A DNA stretch of 64,000 bases from Telmatactis stephensoni (GCA_029948255.1 JALIZF010001734.1:186001-250000); one strand, 5' to 3'; shown: positions 34,649 through 45,433, counted from the first letter of the stretch. Translations and numbers: made by a program. The notes: generated by a model not told the origin, from the letters alone.

Positions 34649-35440
34649 ACTAGCCATTAGAGCTTAGAAAGACCTTCAGTGTGTGTATTGTCGCTATTGT
34701 CCTTTTTATAAGATGTTTGTAAAGGTGTCATAGCTATAGGCTAAATTCGCCTGTAATTTCTGTACATGGAAAATAGTAACCTGAATAGCATATAATTAAA
34801 ATAGCAATAAATTTAAAGTTAAATTATTTTTTAAATTGTTTTTCACTGAAAAATTGATTTTTGATGCCAGGGCCGACGTACGTATAACAGGGCGAGGCGA
34901 GAGGGGACAATTACCCCCTCCCCCTCCCCCAACAAGAATTTGAAGAACTGTACACAGGAAATCCAACGTATTCATTGGTGGTAATCAAATATAAGCGTTC
35001 TCTATTGATACAAATTTGGGAAGAGTCGAAAATCATTAGCAAATAGGACATTTAGCAGAAATCATGTCATCTTGGCCAAGTGATCAACGTCGTGTTTTAA
35101 TTCTTTCTCTTCGTATTGGAAATGAATATGTCTTATAGTCGTTAATTGTTAAAACACTAAAACACACTCAAAAAGAGAAATTATCATCATCTTATTTTTG
35201 GCGAATGAAAAACCCTTTTTGTGGACATTCTTTGAAACTGATCTTGCAGTTTGTTCTTAATTTTAATGAATTAATCGAAAGTTATTCGTCATGCTACTCA
35301 GTTAAGAAAGTGCTTTTCTCTTTCAAAATTTTGACGATTTTGCACTAATGAAACATTTCGGGAAACGGGAATACTAAGATGCCCATGTCTCAGCCGAATG
35401 ATTTATTGCTGGGTTCCATCCATATCTTCAGGAATCAAAA
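34649..35440. other. Intergenic stretch, no recognised feature
   Basis: AT-rich. A short C-run (CCCCCTCCCCCTCCCCC near 34914) is the only notable composition. I see no gene. Confidence 0.4.
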
Positions 35441-35530
35441 GACAGTGAAGCGGTAGCCATGTTGGATGAGCAAACAAGAGGCGCTTATGAAAAATCTTTT
35501 GTTAAAGTTCATCCAAGATGGCTGCCGTGA
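35405..35530. repeat. Inverted repeat with ATGGCNGCC cores (copy 1)
   Basis: AGCCATGTTGGATGA (35454) pairs with TCATCCAAGATGGCT (35509). GAATCAAAAGACA upstream and TGACGTCA-like downstream are shared with the copy at 42730-42805. AAGATGGC is a YY1-like core. Confidence 0.6.
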
Positions 35531-35618
35531 CGTCACATGCAACGCAGCAATAAGAACGCGCATCGAGTCTTTGTTAGTTTTACTGGTTCCTGTTTTATTC
35601 TCTCTTTTTTTCAGAGTT

Positions 35619-35882
35619 AAGGCCCGGTAATACGAGCAACAAAATCGTGCAACATTGTTGCGTTGCAAGTTGCAGAGCAAATGTTGCTCATGTTACCACC
35701 CCGCGCGCAATAAATCCTCTTTGTTTCACGAAGTAGAAGTACTGTCTACTTTTTGTAACAAAGAAAATTTGGTGCGCGCGGGGTGGTAATACGAGCAATA
35801 TTTGCTCTGCAACTTGCAACGGAACAATGTTGCGCGACACTAAGTTGCACGACTTTGTTGCTCGCATTACCGGGCCTTTAGG
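35619..35882. mobile_element. TIR element, about 264 bp, GGTAATACGAGCAACA ends
   Basis: AAGGCCCGGTAATACGAGCA at the left and TGCTCGCATTACCGGGCCTT at the right. Inner arms CTTGCAACGGAACAATG / CATTGTTGCGTTGCAAG-like and CCACCCCGCGCGCA / TGCGCGCGGGGTGG. Shares the GGTAATAC(A/G)AGCAACAAAATC end and an ACTGTCTACT centre with the element at 34.2 kb. Confidence 0.82.
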
Positions 35883-36314
35883 GTATTTGTGGCAAACAAA
35901 TACTTTGCAAATACACCTTTCCAGGCGTGTCATGAACTCACATCTTAGTTCACCATACTGCATGCACTAGACTGTCATTCAACTCGTGTAGGTTTCTCAG
36001 TTATGCGGCAGTTAGTACATCGATGTTTATGTATTTTCCAAAGTACTCATTTTTAATTAGTACATCCATTATATTTTTAATCTTTATCTATAAATAATTC
36101 ATCCTGACATGAATTGCCAATGATGAGCATATACCCTTTTTCCTTTTAAATAGTGAAGACTTCATAAAAAAAAACAAGGAAAAAGCTCTTAGTTCTTCTA
36201 TTTGCATCGGCGCCAGGAAAAACGGATTCAAGGCGAGTTAATGACTTGATAGCTCGGTAAAAAGCTTCGAGCCACTGGTAAAGATGCTCTATAATCGGCG
36301 GGGAACATATTTGT
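35883..36314. other. Region downstream of GPCR-3
   Basis: AT-rich 3' flank of GPCR-3 on the minus strand. No perfect AATAAA in minus sense stood out. No other feature. Confidence 0.35.
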
Positions 36315-37349
36315 CTACTGTATTTGTAGCTGCACATTATCGCATTTCTTGCAATTACATGAGGCAGACAAAAATTGTACAGACGTTTCTTCAGGGCAGG
36401 AAGAAGAATGATCGTGTCTGTCCATATCACGACAAGGCTTTTTCACGAACGTCCAAAGTTTCTCGATTCTAAGAATTTTTTTGAATGTGTTCCTCATTTC
36501 TTCGTCTCGAAAAGCATAAATAATCGGGTTTATGACACTGTTGCTATAGTGAAGCCATTTCACTGCCGATACCATTCGCAAAACATCCAAATACTTTCCT
36601 GGAAGACACTTCACGGGACAAAACAAGAAAATGACTGACAGGAGAAAAAATGGCAGCCAAGCGACGATGAATAGACCGCTGATAACCGCTGCAGTTACGG
36701 CTACTTTGTGATCCTCACGAAGTCCAACGTTACTATGCTGATGATGTAAGGCTGGTGTTCTCTTCATGAGAGATTTGGCAGCTTGGAAGATTCCAAGGTA
36801 CATGGAAACCACAATAATAGCCGGTATGACAAAGCCAAGTACACAAACAACAACGTCAGTCAGGTTTGCATGAACATACGGGATACTAACCCAGGTGAGT
36901 GAAGCCATGAAAAGTGAGAAGCTCCAAGCAAATATGGACACTCCAAAGAACAATTTCCTTGGCAGCTGTTGAAATATGTATGGCTTAACAATGGCGATAT
37001 ACCTCTCAGTGCTGATGGCCGTCAAGTGGAAAATTGACGCAAATGCACCAAAACGATCCAGAAACTTGAAGACCGTCCTAAAATCTGGAGATGCGCACTT
37101 TTGGTAGTCAACCATACAGTAGATCCACATTGGCAGATTGACTGTACCAACTATCAAGTCTGATATTGCAAGATTGACGAGGAATGTGTAGGTACGGGTC
37201 TTGAGTTGACGATTGATAATATATGATATTATCACTAATAAATTGCCACCCAAAATCAAAGGGATTAACACCACAGTGACACAAATAGCAAAGTTTCTTT
37301 CACTCTCGGGGATTGTCATTTGTGTAATGTTTCCAGGTGTAACATTCAT
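36315..37349 (-). CDS. Class A (rhodopsin-like) GPCR, aminergic-pocket type (GPCR-3)
   Basis: Intact single-exon receptor of 344 residues, starting at the ATG at 37349; codons further upstream stay open but begin only with TTG, so I exclude them. Seen: N36 (TM1, GNLLVIIS), D64 (TM2, LAISD), D98 at 3.32, E115-R116 (ERY), W142 (TM4), P176 (TM5), W231-x-P233 with F234-F235 (TM6), W265 and Y268 at 7.40 and 7.43, NPIIY at 274-278, helix 8 (RDEEMRNTF). No Cys at 3.25 or in ECL2; ECL3 has C244 and C248. N-terminal sequons N2 and N7; another (NLT) in ECL2. The tail is Cys-rich near its end (CNCKKC). TM6-TM7 is closest to GPCR-1 (AWLPFF, ECL3 CxxKCLP). Ligand unknown. Confidence 0.93.
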   Translation of the reverse strand: MNVTPGNITQMTIPESERNFAICVTVVLIPLILGGNLLVIISYIINRQLKTRTYTFLVNLAISDLIVGTVNLPMWIYCMVDYQKCASPDFRTVFKFLDRFGAFASIFHLTAISTERYIAIVKPYIFQQLPRKLFFGVSIFAWSFSLFMASLTWVSIPYVHANLTDVVVCVLGFVIPAIIVVSMYLGIFQAAKSLMKRTPALHHQHSNVGLREDHKVAVTAAVISGLFIVAWLPFFLLSVIFLFCPVKCLPGKYLDVLRMVSAVKWLHYSNSVINPIIYAFRDEEMRNTFKKILRIEKLWTFVKKPCRDMDRHDHSSSCPEETSVQFLSASCNCKKCDNVQLQIQ

Positions 37350-37860
37350 CTTTAGAGCAATAAAGACGACGGGCAAGTTTTGCTGTTCAATAACCAGGCT
37401 ATGATATGAAGACGCTTTTACAATTAATTCTAGAGTCGATTATTCACTGTCTTCATCTTTTTTCAGGCTTCAGGCTATAAAAGCTTTTGTAAATAAACGC
37501 CTAGAAAGATAAAAGGGTAGGAAAATTATTAGAAGGGAGGAACATACAAAATGGAATTAATATTTTCATAAAACTGGCATTGCCTCGAGCTTCTTCTACA
37601 CAAAGTACTGTTGCTTCAATGGCAAAAACGCTGTAGTCTTCTAACCTCAGAAGTCTGTAAGCAGAAGCTCATCGACCGAAAAATTAAAATAAATAAAATC
37701 TGGAATTCACTCTAATCGAGTTTTTTAAGTGATGAGACATTTGCATGATGTCGTCATTTGACTTCAACAACCAGAATTACTGTTATAAAGAATTACTGTA
37801 GAGGGAATAAAAATCTAAATAAGGAAGAAAATTCGTAAAGGGCATTGTGGTAGTTGTTTA
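37350..37860. other. 5' flank of GPCR-3
   Basis: AT-rich upstream region of the minus-strand receptor. GCTCTAAAG directly before the ATG could be a splice acceptor or plain leader. No promoter element is convincing. Confidence 0.35.
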
Positions 37861-37861
37861 A

Positions 37862-37941
37862 TAGATAATCACTGAGGCACGCAGCAGCCCTCAGCTGCCT
37901 GCATTATACCCACGAATGCTGTGTGCCGAAGTGATTATCTT
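37862..37941. repeat. Hairpin, about 24-bp stem
   Basis: AGATAATCACTGAGGCACGC pairs with GTGTGCCGAAGTGATTATCT, with an inner CAGCAGCC/TGCTG contribution and a loop of about 25 bases. Confidence 0.65.
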
Positions 37942-38235
37942 TTATAATTACTGGTCAACTTCATAACCACCAAAATCACCAAAATTGTTTAAATTGAGGT
38001 ATTTATTTATTTTTAAAGGTTGAAGTATTGTTTCAGCATGCGTAGTTCTGCTGATTTTGTATCCCACACGTTTTGATACCCGTGTTTGTCATAACAAAGA
38101 AAGGCTACGGTACTTAAATACTGAATGGGGAGCTGGATATGATTTTGAAAAGGCTCTGAAAAGTACTGTGACTGCTAGCTTAGTAGTTACATTACTTTAT
38201 CATCCTGCAAATCTGGTTCCCCTGTAAGCAAAACA

Positions 38236-38352
38236 CGCTGCATTATTATTAATAATGCTGTGGGATCACAGAATCACACAGCATTATTAAAAATAATGCC
38301 GTCTGCTAGATTAGACAGACGGCATTATTTGCAATAATGCAGCTGCTCTATG
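38236..38352. repeat. Cluster of nested GCATTATT hairpins
   Basis: GCATTATTATTAATAATGC is itself a near-palindrome. It is followed by AGCATTATTAAAAATAATGC and then CCGTCTG..CAGACGG enclosing another GCATTATTTGCAATAATGC palindrome. The 117-bp region can fold as three short or two longer hairpins. Confidence 0.7.
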
Positions 38353-38607
38353 CTTTTTCTCTCTGCATTCGTTGGTATAATGCAGAGTGAAAACAATGAG
38401 TTTTGGTAAGAACAGTAATTATAGTCAAATGACGCCATCGAATATCATGTAAACGACCCGTTGAGGGGTAAACTATTGTATCTTTTGAAAGAATGCCGCC
38501 GCCCATTTATAAAAGTTATTCAATTCTAATTTACGAAGCTCACATTGCAATGTACACTCGGTCAGGACTTTTAGTTCTATTATAAACAGCGCGCTCTCGT
38601 CAGACTT

Positions 38608-39311
38608 AAGCCTGGTTTCCATTTGATCGAAAACGATCGTAAACGATCGAGAACGATCGCAAGATCATGTAGCTCACTGGAGCGTACGATCGAAAAACGA
38701 CCGTTTCGACCATATGATCGAAAAAGTCATGCAAGGCAAATCTGCGGGTTTTTGTTCAGCGGAGTCACGCAATATAAATTAATAATTATACTTATGAATT
38801 AATCTTACAAACATTTCTATGAAATAACTGCAACTTTGATATCATTTTTTTTTTTCGGCTTGCGTCTGCAGAATACCGAAAACTTCAGCAACTTTTTTCC
38901 AGGCGTTCAGTTTTTTGTGTTTGTCCTTGAAGTCTTTCGGATCGTTCTCCATCTTGGCCTAGTTCAAATGCCAGCTGATAGTTTGTAAACAAGCAATCCG
39001 TTACTATGGCATTACAGTTTCGGAAGCATTGGATCTTGGGAAAAATAATGTATTATGGTATACATTTCGATCGTGCGATCGAAAAAAGTGTTTCCATATG
39101 ATCGCAGACGATCGAAACGGATCGAGACGGATCGCAAAATTAGAACCTGGTTCTAATTTTTCGATCGCTTACGATCGTGATCGCAAACGATCGAAAACGA
39201 TCGTACGATCGAAAAACTTAGGTTTCCATATGATCGCGGACGATCGAAAACATTTTTCTCGATCGTTCTCGATCGTTTACGATCGTTTTCGATCATATGG
39301 AAACCAGGCTT
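38608..39311. mobile_element. TIR element rich in GATCG, about 704 bp
   Basis: Ends AAGCCTGGTTTCCATTTGAT and ATCATATGGAAACCAGGCTT. The subterminal arms are strings of GATCGAAAACGATCGTAAAC type units in inverted order, and the right half holds two further internal blocks (39066-39215). The GATCG palindrome recurs more than 25 times. No transposase; frames inside are artefacts of the repeats. Confidence 0.82.
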
Positions 39312-39710
39312 TATGTTCTGATTTGATGAAAAAATTATAACACGTATGTCATAATTCGTAGGATTTTAAGAAAAAACGATTAATTTATTGCAATCATGAT
39401 CACCTGAGACTAGAAGATAAACTCAGAAGAGATTGACTTTTAAAATCTGAAAGTTAACTTTGTAGTACACTGACAATCATCACGGATTGATTGAATCATG
39501 TTGAATATCTTGAATTAGTTTTCTATCTGAGGTAAGATCGAGGCTCAGATACCAAAACATTATTTATTATTCTTAGTTGATATAGTTGTGGTTTTCAATT
39601 CAATTTGCTTTTAGAACTGATGAATTTGGTTTTGGCTATTCTTCTTGAGACTCGCTGATTTGTTGGGGAGCGCAAAAAAGGCAATGACATTTGTTTTTCT
39701 TGATTTGTTG

Positions 39711-39900
<190 letters not shown>

Positions 39901-39944
39901 TTAGGTTCATTTTCTATTTAAGATTTTTTATAGCTAAATGAAAA

Positions 39945-41860
39945 CAAATTCACAGGGGTTCTTTGTGAACAAACGTGTTGCAAGACTTGATCCTGATCAA
40001 TAGTCAGATAAAATTATATACTCAAAGACATTTTTCAGTCAGTGACTTTTGTCCAGAGAACAATAACGTGTTACTTGCAAAGTTCGTTGATAGGTCTTTT
40101 GCTCAAACTTCATTAGTAAAAATACGACAAAACTAGATAATTGAGAAGCCTCAGACAATAAATAATTCACAATGTTTTTTCGTTCATTATAAAGGATATT
40201 ATGGTTTTCAGTTCATGAGTACGGAATTCAATTTGGCTTTGGGCAAACTCATCTTCCGTTGTCTTTTCTGAGACATTTGTCTGACAGTGTGAGTCGTCAA
40301 TTAAGCACAAAAGACGAGGTTGAATAATTTTGGTATATCGCCACAATATAGACATGACCGAAGTGGTTGAATTGCAGCCCGAAAAGAGGGAAGAGGTGGA
40401 CACTCTTATATAAGATTATATACTTTGGACGAAGTTGACGTACCGTCGTACGGGGTCAAAGTTCAGGGGTTTAATTTTATGTGGTAACTTAAACTTTGTG
40501 GAGAACTTGAAATTTTCAACGGGATCCGAGTTTTAAGTCAAAGTTTTATCAGTTAAGATAAAACCATGCAATTAATAAAAATACATTTGATTTTAGCAGC
40601 TACAGAAACTGCATGAACTTGAACACAAATCTAAAACTTCTTTCGTTGGAGGTTTTATAGACAACTACCCGCATGGTTTCGCGTAAGTTCAGGATCGATT
40701 TAATATGATAGTTTTTAAATCGAAGAGAAAGCAGACATTTACATCTGCTTCATAACGATCAACTGGATTGACATAAGTAGTCGCTTAATCTCAGTGTGAA
40801 TCAGAGGGATTCCAGATAATATCCATTTCTGACTTTCTGTGCCGTCATTTACGCTGTCTGCTGTATATGCAGCACTGGCGTACATCGGTCATTTGGAGAA
40901 ATATGTCAGTTGCTACGTAAAAGGGGATGTTCTTGCACCTGTTCAATTTCAATAAGTTTGGATTTATGCCTATAGTTTTGAATTTGATAATGGTTTAGCA
41001 GTTATATACAGCTTGGTTTAGTTTTAGAAGAATATAACAAGATAAAGTTGATTGGGAAGTAAAACTTCAAACTCAGGCCTCAAAAACGACAAAGCGCGCT
41101 TTTCTTTCGTATTAACTTTTTAAAAATAGTCTATATTAAAAAACCACACAAGTATTTTTTGCTGATTGCCTCTAAGAATGGAATTCTTTACTTACAGAAT
41201 TGCTAAAGATATCATAATCATTTCGCGAAGAAAACGCGAAAAGCTCGGCTCTTCCAGTCAGTTTGAATTTTATCTGACCACCATTTTGTTTTTAATCTAA
41301 TTTTTTTAGTTATCTTTTATGTTGGCAAATGTTCATATCAGCTCTTCATGCATGTAAGTTTAATCTAGCTTTGTAGATTCAGCAAATTTTAAATTAATAT
41401 ACAATATATATAATATATATAATATATATAATACTTATATTAATATATAAGTAATATACATCTCCTTGCCCGTCTACGTGAGTAACGTAACTTAAAATAC
41501 CACAATTTTTCGTCTTCTTTGTCGCTGCTTCTAGTCCTGTAGTATAATTGAGATCTCGGGTGAAAACCATGAATTTCCAACTGGTTTTTCGACCTGTTTT
41601 GATCAGTGACTATTTTTGGGTGAAATCGTCATCTCTAAATCAAATGTCAGGATTCATTAATAACAATCCGGGATAGTGAATTATAACGGGACATTCATTG
41701 CCTTGAGAAGCGTAAACTAGAACTGATTTATAATGAAACTATAAAGAGAAACCATGAAAGCGAGCTGATGATAGCTTGGCGATACACCCTGAGATTATTC
41801 AATATAATAGGATGAAAGCGAGTCCGAATATATTCATTTTAGGTTGATATTCAACCAACA
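39945..41860. other. Intergenic AT-rich sequence
   Basis: No recognised gene. A short AT dinucleotide-like run (ATATATAAT units) occurs at 41395-41455. Nothing else stands out. Confidence 0.45.
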
Positions 41861-41877
41861 AATGTTATAAACAACAA

Positions 41878-41925
41878 GTGCTATATTTCGGTTTTATTTC
41901 AAAACCATCTTCAGGACACGAGCCC
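41878..41925 (-). repeat. Degenerate hammerhead-like motif (Penelope-type, inactive)
   Basis: On the minus strand CTGAAGA is followed by a hairpin (GGTTTTGAAATAAAACC) and GAAA. The spacing is that of a hammerhead core, but CTGATGA is changed to CTGAAGA. Probably a relic of the type seen at 60.25 kb. Confidence 0.35.
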
Positions 41926-42419
41926 ATAGTAAAGATCAATGACCGTGAATTTTGTTTTTCAATAACAATACCACTATTATAAGTTCAGATAAAAACTGGA
42001 ATCTATTGTTATACAAAGAAGCGTTTTTCATCAAAACGAGACCCTGATTCCAGGGTTGACTCGTGCCCTGAAAATGAGTTGTCAAGGCTCTTTCAGTCAA
42101 TGATATGAAATAAATAAACATTGATCATGGTGAAAAAAAGTTTTTAAAACATGGGCAGTGGGTATTGTACCTTTTCAATGGAACGTTGAACAAGTACCGT
42201 TCCCACTTAAAAATATGATTGGTGGAGAATAATAGCGCATGCGTAGTTGGGATAATGGAAATGTCCAGAAAAGTATCATAGAGGTATACTTTCCTCCCAT
42301 GAAAATCCTAGATACGTTAGGCACCGTCTTGGAATTAAGTGTATTTGTTATAATACACATACTCCAGGGGGAGGAGTCCCTTTAAAGGCCTTTAAAAGCT
42401 TGGTTTGGTATATTCAATA

Positions 42420-42656
42420 CTATAGTTTGTCTACATCCGCTGGGCCAGGGTTTAGCTCAATGTCACCTGAAAGCATTAATTGCCTCATGGATACACAATA
42501 TTTTTGACACAAGTGAGTAAAATACATGTAAAACAACACAATAAAATAATATCCAACATTGGTATTTATTTCGTTAATTAAGAACTTGATTTCCACTATT
42601 GCATTGAATAAAATAACATTAAATTTATGTACATCAAATGAGAATGACACCTTCAT
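42420..42656 (-). pseudogene. LINE 5'-region remnant with 2A-like peptide motif
   Basis: The minus-strand frame contains LMLSGDIELNPGP with the motif at 42441-42467, matching the D-x-E-x-N-P-G-P consensus of 2A ribosome-skipping peptides. By family knowledge, 2A-like sequences occur near the N terminus of some CR1-like LINE proteins in marine invertebrates. The frame ends six codons later and no endonuclease or reverse transcriptase follows, so this is a fragment. The upstream 55 residues are AT-rich and unrecognised. Confidence 0.6.
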
Positions 42657-42727
42657 TATTTTGTAATACTCAGTGACATCTTGTAATAGATGAAAATATC
42701 AGAAAATTGATCATTCCATCAGTTGAA

Positions 42728-42805
42728 AATCAAAAGACAAAGATATGGCAGCCATGTTGGATAAACAAACAATTTCCAAGATGGCTGCCATGACGTCATT
42801 TGAAA
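42728..42805. repeat. Inverted repeat with ATGGCNGCC cores (copy 2)
   Basis: ATGGCAGCCATGTTGGA (42745-42761) pairs with TCCAAGATGGCTGCCAT (42775-42791), with a 13-base loop. Same family as 35405-35530: AATCAAAAGACA before and TGACGTCA after. Confidence 0.7.
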
Positions 42806-43282
42806 TAAAGAACAAGTAAAAGGCAATCATTTCAGACGTTTCCTTTTGGGGATTTTCCAGGTCGGATTATACGTTGCTTTTTCTTCAATTATTTCAGGTT
42901 AAAGAATTATGGAGGGATCCAATAAGCTGTCAAAGTGTTATCCTGGAAAGAAAAGCGGCCTGAATAACTGAGCTCGTTGTAAAGTTTTCAGTTAAATGAA
43001 AGCCACCCTTATCGTATTTGCGATCACATATCTAATGGAGCGAACGATGTAGCTTTCGGGGACTTATCACAACAATTAATCACATAAAGATTATATTGTC
43101 ACGACACTAATAAACAATGTCCAAAACAAATGGGCCTCATAAATTTATTGGGCATTCTGCAGCCTAAGGCATAAATAAACATTTCAAGTTCAATTTTTTG
43201 GTCACATATATACATTTACATTTTATACTACAATGGACTGTAGAATGGTTTTCAGAGAGTGCTCAACATATTCAGGAGCATT

Positions 43283-43442
43283 AATAATAATAATAAAATT
43301 GTAGTTTGAGACTTTAGAGAAGATTCATTGTTTTATTGCTACTATTGATGAGTGTGATCGTCTTAAGATCATGCGAAACCATTTAGTAGCAATAAAACAA
43401 TGAATCTTCTCTAAAGTCTCAAACAACAATTTTATTGTTATT
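43283..43442. repeat. Long near-perfect hairpin, about 58-bp stem
   Basis: AATAATAATAAAATTGTAGT and TGAGACTTTAGAGAAGATTC, ATTGTTTTATTGCTACT pair with AGTAGCAATAAAACAAT, GAATCTTCTCTAAAGTCTCA and ACAACAATTTTATTGTTATT. Only one or two mismatches in the stem and a loop of about 40 bases. The pairing quality suggests a recent element or selection on the hairpin. Confidence 0.8.
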
Positions 43443-43646
43443 ACATTTACATTTTATATTTACAAGAAATATATACATAAATCAGTATACATAGCTAACA
43501 TAAATACATAAATAACGTTTCAATTTCAACTGATTGCCACTTCTCCTTCTTTCCAGCCTTGTAGCACTCTCACCTTGGGAACTTCAATGTAGGAATAATA
43601 GTTAAAGCTCGATAAAGTGATAAAATAAGTACCCTTCTAGGTTGCT

Positions 43647-43672
43647 AAACAAACAAATAAACAAACAAACAA
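43647..43672 (+). repeat. (AAAC)n short microsatellite
   Basis: Six or seven AAAC/AAAT units. Confidence 0.7.
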
Positions 43673-43799
43673 TCGAGAAGAAAAGTGCAAATATATGGTA
43701 AAGGCCGAACCGACTCAGCTAGTGTAGCAGCGAATAGTCTATAGCTTACAATACTAATCGTTTGCTAGATCACGAAGTTTGAGAAAGGCAAAGAATGTA

Positions 43800-43830
43800 A
43801 AAAGAACAAGAACAAGAACAAGAACAAGAA
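43800..43830 (+). repeat. (AAGAAC)n microsatellite
   Basis: About five AAGAAC hexamers, followed by AAGAAAATC. Short, pure. Confidence 0.8.
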
Positions 43831-43849
43831 AATCAAACAAGACAAAAAC

Positions 43850-45430
43850 AAGACAGGACAAATTTTAATTAAGTCATGATATATTGCCTGAAACCATTGA
43901 CTCCCACAGTGAAACAAACGTCTTTCAAGGTGTCAAAGCGTATATTTTGTGGCTTTGGCCGGCAGTACGTACGTGGCTACGTTATCAATGATGTATAGTT
44001 CATATATTGTTACGGATAAAAACTGTCGTACGAAACAAAGACATTTTTACTCAAGCCTCTATAAAAACAACTTTCTCAACTGCCTTCTTTTGACAGCCTT
44101 TTCACAGCGAAAAGATAACAAATGCATGAGTTATCAATATTGCACGAAAAGAAAATTGGTTCATAGTTAAATATATATATGTTGAAATGATTATTGAATT
44201 CCGTGTAGCCCTGTCAAAGAAATAGCTCTAATTTTTGCATTAGGAAAAAGCGTTTTTAATATTGAATTTCAATAAATATTAATTGTTGATTATCGACATC
44301 TTTACTACATATACAGTAAACACCCGCGTACAAGAATCAAGGGTTTTCCCGGATTAGCGTAAAAAGGTGTCTTTTGAAGATTTAGGCTATTTAGGTTCTT
44401 ACTCTAGGTTCTTATTTTTAGAAAACTTCCACTTAGATAACATGTTACAATAAATATATATTTTCTTAAGAGGAAATGAAGCTTGTTGCTGGTAAAATAA
44501 ATAAGATATTCAAATTTAAACTATTCAAATATTTGAACTTATTTATTTATCTATCTATTTATTTATTCATTTATTTATAAAATATTTAAATTTAAATATT
44601 CAAATATTTAAATCTATTTATTTGTTTATCATTTATCTATTTGTTAGCATTATTATTTTTTTAGTATTATCCTGATTTTCCATATAAGAACCTATTTCAA
44701 ATTTAGGGTCAACAAGTTCTTATAAGATGGGAGGTTTAATGCAAAATATTAGCCCATAAGTTCTTATTCACTTGGTTCTTACACGTGAGTATTTACTGTG
44801 TATATAACTGAAACAGACTTACCTAAAACTAAATGACAACTCTTCCTGTTTAGCAACTGACGTGAAACGTGTTCTGCAAGGCCTTTTAAATGTACAACTT
44901 TGACAAAAGTCTTGTGTTACAACCACAAAAAGTCAACATGAAATCCGATGACGTCTAAACCGTCATTCCAGGTATATTCAGGGTGATTAATCCCCTGATT
45001 AAATATCAGGTGTATTTAACATGCAGTGGTTTGACCACAGTAATATAATGCAGTAGATAATCCAAAGGTGTCACATCTTAAAACTATTGAATTACGCTTT
45101 TGTTTCGCAGCTAATACATCATATCTGATCTGTAAATTGATAACAGGATTGATCTAATGTGAAAGAGCAAGATTTAAAAACTGATTTGATATCAGTTAAA
45201 CTCTAGATAACGGTTAGCGTGGTAAATGAAATCAATTTCTTTTCGCTGATTATATGGGTGTAAATGGTAGTGGCTGCAATTTTACATGCCCAAAAATTAC
45301 ATTAAAAAGTCTGTAGCAACTAAAAAAGTATTGATCATGAATGAAATTGAATAAATGGGGAAAGAAACCTTTTACGTGCTTGATTTTTCACGTCATGAAA
45401 GGATTTCGTGATTTCATGTCTAAGATAAAG
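43850..45430. other. Intergenic AT-rich sequence
   Basis: No recognised gene. TTTATTTATC/TTTAAATATTC-rich tract at 44510-44650 can self-pair weakly. GGTTCTTA recurs at 44393-44410 and 44763-44787. Confidence 0.45.
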
Positions 45431-45433
45431 ATT

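Noticed and set aside
37350..37376. N-terminal extension of GPCR-3 by nine codons
   Set aside because: The extension would start at TTG; the first ATG in frame is at 37349.
42420..42656. Viral polyprotein fragment because of the 2A-like motif
   Set aside because: No viral domain is present; the motif also occurs in invertebrate LINEs, which are abundant here.
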